Assembly: GCF_032854445.1 (NCBI RefSeq)
Contig: NC_088302.1
Coordinates: forward strand, 9,791,338 to 9,855,337
From: Liolophura sinensis
Taxonomy: Eukaryota; Mollusca; Polyplacophora; Chitonida; Chitonidae
Length of the DNA: 64,000 bases
Direction of reading: 5' to 3'
Part shown: positions 36,601 to 45,600 of the stretch, one piece after another
Layout of the letters: the number at the start of each line of letters is the position of its first letter
How positions within the stretch are numbered: the first letter of the stretch is position 1
The notes under the pieces: generated by a model
The model's input: the letters and a program-made list of their open reading frames with translations, nothing else
What the model was told of the DNA's origin: nothing
Databases searched by the model: none
Position numbers and translations under genes: made by a program

Positions 36601-39600
36601 AACCAGGAAAAAACACCTGTATTCAGTTGTATGCTGGGTGTTGACGTCCAATAACATGGAAAGCAACATTAAGCAAAATGTAAGGGGTAGTATCTCAAAA
36701 AGTGCTGCATTTATTGGGCTCAGGTATTGCACATATGTAGAGGATAATAACGAGAGAGAGGTATAATAATAATAATATTAAATATAGCTGTCAGGGACAG
36801 CGATGCCGGGGTTCAAGCCTGTAGGGCTGGTATTTGCATGTATCCGTGCATATACAATAGATGTGGATCCCTAGAAACATATTCATTGGGCGAACTTCAG
36901 CTTTACAGCTTAAAGAGTTTTCTGTCAAGTCATTTGCAAAAATGGCAAAAAATGCAACTTTTCGCACTTCGATCGCAATTTGCGACAAAAATATGCATCG
37001 TAGCAAAGACATCACACTAGGTCGGGTAGCTGGCTGTCCACATTTCTACTTTCATCTTAGTCATAAACACATTTATAATGCATTGTATAGCATGGGGATG
37101 TCAAAGTGCCAAATATCATAAATCAGCCTTTGAACAATTTTTCAAGCACTGCAACTCCCACATTTAATAAGCCATTTGAAAGATTTTCCGCACGTATTGA
37201 GTCCACACATAGTCCTTAGCACTCAGCCATTTTCAGCTTTGCAGCTATAGCCGTTTTTTGTCACTTGACTTCCAAAAATGAGGGAAAATTGCAACTTTTC
37301 GCCCTTTGATCGCAATTTGTGACAAAATTATGCACTATTGGAATAAAATAAGACCAGATTCATCATCAGGATGTCAAATTATGACAGATAGCATATTTAA
37401 AAGACTCAAATTCAAAATTTTTGATTTGAGATGACGTCACTTCCGTTTCCGTTTTTTTCCTGACATATTGCATTCTGCCTGTGTCAAAATAATTCACAGG
37501 CAACAGTTGTTCCATGTAGAGAATTTCAGGTCAATCGGATGTTAAGTTTAAAAGAAAATGTTTCCCAAATCTTTTACTCGCAAACCCAACATGGCGGCTG
37601 GGTCACGTGACCTGGGACACCGAAACTTTTATTCGTATAAAAGACAGTCCCCACTCCCACTACCTAGTTAAATTTCATGCATTTCGGCCATGCTAATTTA
37701 GCCGCAGAAGCTTTCCAATTTTGAAACTTGTAAAAATAGCCATTTTCGTTTTGGGATGTACTACTTCCGGCTTGCTGACGTCACTTCTGGTTGTGTCAAA
37801 TTTCTCTTCATGCCTTGGGATGATGTTAGGCCTTAAGACTGCAACTCCAGCTTTATTGGTTATGGAGATATTCACATTTTCAGTTTTGATGACGTCACTT
37901 CCGCTTTCCCAAAATTAGCATATCTTGACTCAGCGTCTAAAACTGCATCAGGTAGGACTATTTGTACGACATCATCTGTAAAAATGTAGACGTTTTTAGC
38001 AAAAAATAATTTTTTCGGTCACGTGACATGTTCACCCAATAGCCAGCTTCTACAATTTTCAACGCACGAAGTTTTCAAGTACATCGTGAATGTACCTAGG
38101 CTTAGTGCAACTACAGTTTAAATTTCAGATCAGTCCCATCAGCCGTTTTGCAGAAGAAGATTTTTAAAGGTTTTGAACAAAATCCAATATGGCCGCCAAG
38201 TCACGTGACCATATCGGCCCAAAACATTCAGTGCACAACATCAAGGTGTGCAGATAAACATACTAAAATTTCATAAACTTTGACCAAACCGTTTTTGCTA
38301 GAATGGCGTCACAGTTTTGTCGAGAATAATAATGATAAAAACAAATAATCCTAACAGATACAATAGGGATTCAAGCCTGAATGGCTTGAACCCCTAATAA
38401 GAAGAATACTTTATTTTTTGAGGGGGATCAATTAGTTACTAAACCAATCTTCCTTGAGTCTCTCGTGCATACACACATTCACACAAAAGGGTATTTACAA
38501 GGTCTATACAGTATATATAAAATATAGATGAATCTAATATAAGATGATCAAAGACTATGTACAATGTAGGGAATCATAGACAGTTTCATACTTAATTATT
38601 AGAGGCATATTTTAACAAGATAAACATTTCCATTTTCTTTTTGAAAACGCAGACATTCTCTAACTTTTTTTAACCTGTATAGGTAGTCTGCTCCACAATG
38701 TTACCCCAGAATTTCGGAAAGAATTTGCTGAAAAGGTAGCTTGGAGTCAAGCCGCTTAGGCATTTAAACATTAGTACATTTTTGTGCAACATGATTTTTT
38801 CATATATTGTCAATCATTTTAGGATTTTGAAAAGTTCTTGACGTGGTGTTGACTTGGTATATTATGCATTTATATTAATCTGTGCTGCACCTTTGTGGAG
38901 GCGTAACATACGTTCAAGTGACTCTTTAGGGCTGTGCATTGCCCCATTTTGTGCAACAGTAATCCAACAGTGGTTGTACATAAGCATTATAAAGCAAAAC
39001 CCTGGCATGGTGTGGTAAATACTTCTTGAACTTTTCTAACAGTGTGAGCGTGAATGATATAAGTTTACACTGATTTTCAATTTGTTTCTCCAACGACAAC
39101 CTATCATCAATTGTTGCACCTAGAAACTTTGTATACTTTACATTTTGAATTTCTTTTCCATCAATTTCTAAGTGGCGCTTTCTCTCCAACCTAGCTATAC
39201 ACTGCCATGAACCAACTGTCATGCATTTTGTCTTATCAGAGTTGATTGCCATGCCATTATCGTTGCACCACTGCAGTATTGTTTTGCTCTCATTTTCTAC
39301 TGCTGTCTCTGCACTTTCCATTTTTTTTGGCTGATTTTTATTGTTGTTGATACTGTTGTGTCATCAACAAACAGATCATTAATACAATTCTTAGCTTGTA
39401 GTTTGAGACCATTAAAGAAAATAAGGAACAGTAGAGGGCCAAGTACACAGCCCTGGGGGCCTCCGCATATTATTTCATGTAGTTGAGATTGAATACTTCC
39501 TAAACAAACCTTTCGTTTTCTGTGTTATAGATAACTTTGAAACCATGAAAGACATTTTTCACTAAATTGATACCAAGTCAATTTCTGTAGCACTAGTTGG

Positions 39601-42600
39601 TGGTCAATGCAGTCAAATGTCTTTTTAAGATCAATGTATAACACACCTGTCAGATGGCCTTTATCCACCTGTGGAAACCAGTTATCAGTAATTTTTGTGA
39701 GTTCAATTTGGCATGAATGGTGGGATCTAAATCCTTATTGTAGTTCATGCAGCAATTTATTTGTTGATAAGAATTTCTTTGTCTGGTTTGTCACATGCTT
39801 TTCAAGTATTTTGAAAAGAGTTGGAAGAATTGAGATTGGTCTTTAGATATTTGGATCCATTTTAGAACCTTTTTCGTAGATGGATGTAATTCTAGCATTT
39901 TTGAAGTCATGAAGAAATATACCGGTTCGTATGGACTGATTAAAAATAAAGGTTAGTGAGGAGGCGATGAAAGAGGCTATGAGATTTAGTAGCTTTGGAG
40001 CAACACCATCTAATCCAGTGGGCTGCCTTGGGTCAAGCTCTGTTTCATGTTTGAAGATTTCAGTTTGAGATATGAAATTATCATTGAAATGTGTTTCCTT
40101 CTCCAGTTTTCTTTTGAGTAAACGGTCTCAGTTCATTCGGATTTGTATTTACATGTGTGTTCTTTGATTTCTGTGTTCTTTTTATTCCATTGTCAGTTTT
40201 TGCATTGTAAATTACTGGATGTTTGACTTAAAAGTGTATTGTGTATTATAATCAGTGTCAAACAAAATGTTAGGGTTGTTATCTCAAAAAGTGCAGCATG
40301 CATTGACCTAACGTTTTACATGCATATATAGCACAATGACACAAGGGGGATGTTACATCGCTGATGCTCTGTGTACATATTAATTACCATAAATTACCAA
40401 GTTCATGATTTCAGTACTTTTTGTATTGAGCTAAAGTTTTGCATTCATGTGTCTCCAGCAGGTGAGCCCTTTTGTTTTAAGTTCATTCCATTTTTTACAG
40501 TCTATTTCTATTTACAATGTATACCATGCTTGAGGTCTTTGTTCAGCAACTTAAAGTTCCCAGCCCCAAAGATAGGCAAAACAACTTAATGTGTGTAGTA
40601 TGGCATACATGTCATCAGTGGTAGGATATCATTTTATTCTGTGGCTGTCATACTAGGATGATGATGGAGGGCTTCATTTGTAACCCTTGTCCTCATGTCA
40701 GGTGGTAGTGCCCAGTCATACTCCGTGTTACTAATCCCTGTTACAGTAGAACTTAATAAGACAATGCAATCAACGACCCTCCATAATCTCCAAGATTATC
40801 ACAGTTTCGTGGATTAATGAGACAAGACCTCCTGCAAATCCCAGCAATATGGTGAAGATGCATGGTAATTTGAACAATAAATGTACATATAAAATTACAC
40901 TTTATATTTGATCGAAATGCTTGGATATAAATTGATCATTGGCATCTGTAACTTCCAGTCACTTCAAGTTTGATTCAGTTATTTATTTGATTGGTGTTTT
41001 ATACTATACTCTAGAATTTGCCATTTTTCTTGTTTATTATGACACCAAAGGCCCAGAACCACTGACCTTCACCATGTACCTGGTAAACTTTGTGACTTCA
41101 AGCCATTAAAAGCTATAACATGACATAGCTATAACAACAGGTATGTTCTCTTTTCTGTTGGGTATTTGGTATGTATGTAAGTGCTTGACATTTCTGTCTT
41201 ATTATTTGCAGATGCGAGTGGAAAACAATGTGGAGAAAACATTGTGTTGTTGGTTGTGCACATCTGGACCCATATCTATATCAGCGCGGACAGATAGGAG
41301 GGGATACTGCCCAGGTACTGCCTCACTCAGGACAGGGTTCCATGTGGCCGCTGAAACTAAACTGTCTGTCTCATTACATGTATGACCGGCAGTCTGGCTT
41401 GGTTGGTTACTTGGTTAAACCAGTTGTATGTGATTAAGTACATGTAAGTAAAATGTGTAATGGATTCTCAGGAGGTATATGTTTCTGCCACAAACCCCAT
41501 GCAAAGGCATTTGATGTTCGTGGAAATGCATAATGAATTGTGATCACTCTGCCTGCCATGTGCTTGCCTGATCAGAGGTACTTTGATCAAATATAGATGT
41601 AAGAATCATTTGCCATGAATATGGCAAACTGTATAGCAAGGAATAAACAAAACACTTGTTTTGACTGGTTCCTTGCTTGGAAATTCAAAACACAGGTTTG
41701 AACACACCTTCTTGGATGGCACAAATTCTGTCTTCCTTGGAAATTTTACCTGAATAGTTGCTAAAGATGAGCTCATGCAGGCAGCCATTTTTATCTCCAA
41801 ATGTGACTTGCTTAACATGTACATACTCACTTTGTCCTTGTCTTTCAGCTGCAATAAGCCTCATTCCCCCTGAATGATGGAAATATGATGGATTCTGTTT
41901 CAGGGGAATCCATTGCTATATCGGCAGAGTTTGACAACCATTCTTCTCGAACGATCATCCCTTATGCCACCTTACACCAAACTCAAGCCTTTTTTGCCAA
42001 TGGGAAGTCCAGAGTACGAAGGACAAAGTTTACAGTTCTAACAGGTACAGAACATGTGCTTCCCATTCATTTCAAGAACTCTTTAGTACATGTGTACTGT
42101 ACCCTGAGCAGTTATTTCCAAACATTCCATATTTTTTATAATTATTTTGTTCAGCAATAAATCTGATTCCTGGTGACAGATTATACTACTTCATTATACA
42201 TGTATATATATCCATGTACATTCAGAGCTAAAATTACATAAATTTTGGTAATAATAAATTACATCCATATAAATTAGTTTTTGTGCACCAGCTATGAGAA
42301 GGCCTTATTCTTGTAGTAGTCCTGAGTGCTAAAAATTATATTTCTCTTGTTTTTTCAAGAAAAGCAACGATATAGGGTATTCATAGATGGACTAACAATG
42401 TGATAAAAGAGAAACTGAAGTCCTGTGTCACTTACATGTGTATTAGCTAAAATGAGGAGACAAGATATCCCAACAGTTAGAAGAATGGGGATGATCTTTT
42501 GTTCTAAAATTTGACCAATGGCTGATATTTTAGGGTTGCCAGTGGCCCCTGGAAGCCGTGGTACCTGGGAATCACAGTTGCTCAAAATCCCTGCAGTCTC

Positions 42601-45600
42601 TCCCTCCATCATGAACTGCTGTGTCATGAAAGTGGATTATTATGTTAAGGTAAGACAGATAAGGTCTGCACGGTGTAGTTTTGTTCTTTACTAGAGGGCA
42701 CCACAATTTAGAAATTTACCCTTCGTCAGAATCCGGTGCACCAGACCTTTTTTTTTTCAAAACGGTTCATCCTATTGAATAAAAACTTGGTACAAGGCTT
42801 CACCATGACAGATACTCTTTTGGAATATGAATCTTTTATGAACTTTTCCCATAAGGGTTTGTTGTATTATAGTGAAATTGGGCATGTTACATCACTTTGG
42901 CAAATTACAGGTCAGACTTAAATTTTGTTAGGCGTTGTTTGTTGTCAACAAAATTCTTGTCATTTTGTCCACTTGTGAACTTTGGCATACTGTATTCTGT
43001 TACATCTTATTGTGACTGCTCAAACCAGTAGGGGACATGCGTTTTGAAAGTAAACACTTCCAGTGAGATTGTTTGTTTGTCTGATAGTGCTACTGAAGGA
43101 TTGAAATTTTCTCGGCAAAGTTTCCTACCTGTTGTCTAACCTCCCAGGTGCTGCTCTTCTATAGGCAGTCCTTTGGTAAGTCATCTCAGTGAAGCAGCAC
43201 TAGAGAAAAGAGCGGTAGAAATCTATCCCGCAACAAGGAAGCACATTACATGCACTCTAAGGATTCCTTCATCGTCATATGACTGAAAATTTGTTAAGTA
43301 CGACATTAAACCACTCACTCACTCTACAGGCAGTCAGCCCTTGACCAGTGAGATTGATGTAATCCAGTTGCCTCCGCCCATAAGCCTAATTGTTGTCATA
43401 CAAGTGAAATATTCTTGAATTCAGCATTAAACACCAATCAAATAAATAAACCCATAGATTGAGAAAGTATCTATCATGACTATGCTGAACTCATTTTTCA
43501 TGCTATTTTGTTAAAGACCTTTTAAATTTGTAGGTTGCTTTGCATATTCCTGGAGCATATAACCTGACCATGCACTTACCGGTTGTCATCGGTACAGTTC
43601 CATATCGCCGAGCACGCCCATACCGTTTCACAGAGTCACGGTTTTACCGTGAACACACAAGCCTCTTGCCTCAATCTTCATTAGACATGGATTTCTTGCC
43701 CCTTCCTTCCCCACCCCCATACAGAGAAATGGTCACACCCCCACCTCCATTTGATGGTAAGTCTATTACCATGACTTGGTTATAAGAACTGTTTTCAACA
43801 GAGTTAACCAGTGTTTGACACGGCATATTTTTAATTTCACTGTAAATGGATGACTTCAATTTTCATGTCAGCTTATATGAAGTTTGATCAATCAATAGAT
43901 TTCCTGCTGTTTGAAATGTGTTCTTGTGTGAAGCAACTACTTTTACATTTTTTCAATCTGTAACATTCAACATTATTACAAAAAATGTCTTTTGTTCCCT
44001 ATTCCTCTGTAACTTGTTTTTACTGATGTTACTCTTTGAATATTCATTTATATAAAGATTTACAAACTTCTGTCTGTCAAAACCCACTAACAGTATTGCT
44101 CACTTGTGCGTATCCTTGTTTGCAGACCCACCTACGTATGCTGTGAGTGTAGGTGGCGCTGTTGACATTCAAGATGACGATGATGACGGCCCTGACAGTA
44201 ACATGGGAGACTTGACCTACACTCCAATGTACACCTACGTGTATGATTACAGACCACCTCCAGCCTACTCTGAGGTATGCTTTGTTGTGAGTTCAAATCC
44301 CATTAATGTGGACTTTCTTATTTATTTACTTTTTGAATTCTGATTTTGTACACAGGTTTGTCACTTGTTGTCATTCAAAAGGAACTAGCTGTCCGGAGTT
44401 TAGTGTATTTCATCTAAATTTTGGTGTGTCAAAATGCACTTCAAGTAGCACATAAAGGCCTTAATATGATACTTGTGATGTCAGAACTGACGTTACTGGG
44501 GTAAGAAGTTAATCAGACTTCACCAGAAAATGATGAATCAGTCAGAATCAAACAAAGTCTGCCACCTGAAAATGCTAAACTTTAAGTAATATGTGATTTA
44601 TGAAATAATGGTGAATAGTCTTCCACTTTCTGTTATTAATGCTAATCATGTAGTGGTACTTACTCAGTTACCAAGTCCTGCAGTCAAATGCCAATATTTG
44701 CAGGCTTTAAACGTTGGACTGTATACAAATTCAGAATTCAAGAAAGGCAAAATATTTTATGTTTATGTATATAAGTCATGACTATAACAGGTTGTTTGTA
44801 GCGTGTTGGGCTATATATTAAATTACTTATTGCATCTTAAAATTAATTGTGTGGAATATTTTGTAACATAGTTTCAGTATAATATACTCGGTTTGCACTT
44901 GATTTAGATTGTACAGGGAACTCACTGGATTGATTTATTTTTTTGATTGGTGTTTTATGCCATACTCCAGAATATTTCACTTAAATGATGGCGGCCAGCA
45001 TTATGGTCAGAGAAGACCGAGCAGATTCCGGGGGAAACATCCACAGGTTGCTGACAGATCTCCCCGCTTGAACACAGTGGAAGTTTGAAGTTACACAGGG
45101 CTAAGTAGTTACAAACCGATGCTCTGTCGATACTTTAAGGAGAAGAAAATTTAAATATCAGTCAAATACCATTGAAAAAAATATGCATTTCCTCGCAGGT
45201 GCATGCCATAAAAAAATTCAAATATGTACCTCAAGTTGATAAATTATAAATAAAGTTAGTGCCAAAATGCGCTGTAGGCGACTCCATTTTGCTGAAGAAC
45301 TCATCCTGAAGTCTTCTGTGTTAGGAGGAGAATTACCGTTGGAAACGGTGAAAGTGTAGTTTGTATATTGCTGGCAGAACTCTTCTTCCCAGAAGGTAGC
45401 GAACAGTACAGTTCGTTTTCCGCTTGATGATCGGGATACTGGAATGCTGGACGTAGGCTCCGAGTTTACACAAACAAGCCGGCAGTTTTAACGACTTTCA
45501 TTGGCTAATTGGCAACACACCCCCAGTATAAATTACAGGGTATTAAAGATGGAGGATGCGATGGACTCAGCAGTTTATGCAAGCTTTGCCGTTTTCAGGC

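Larger units (their letters stand above)
36763..38397. mobile_element. Unclassified ~1.6 kb element with terminal hairpin and internal repeats
   Basis: The left edge has an ATA-rich run and then 'ggggttcaagcctg' (36808-36821). The right edge has an ATAAT-rich run and then a hairpin: 'gggattcaagcc', loop 'tgaat', 'ggcttgaacccc' (about 38366-38394, one stem mismatch). Inside, a ~70-base segment ('gcaacttttcgcacttcgat' etc.) at 36925-36993 recurs at 37265-37336. TGACGTCACTTC occurs three times and GTCACGTGAC three times. There is no long ORF, so it is probably non-autonomous. I recall similar hairpin-ended repeats in other marine invertebrates but cannot name a family. Confidence 0.6.

Noticed and set aside
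38926..39321. 131-codon minus ORF as a host gene
   Set aside because: It is the C-terminal part of a LINE reverse transcriptase, with the rest of the RT in other frames upstream.
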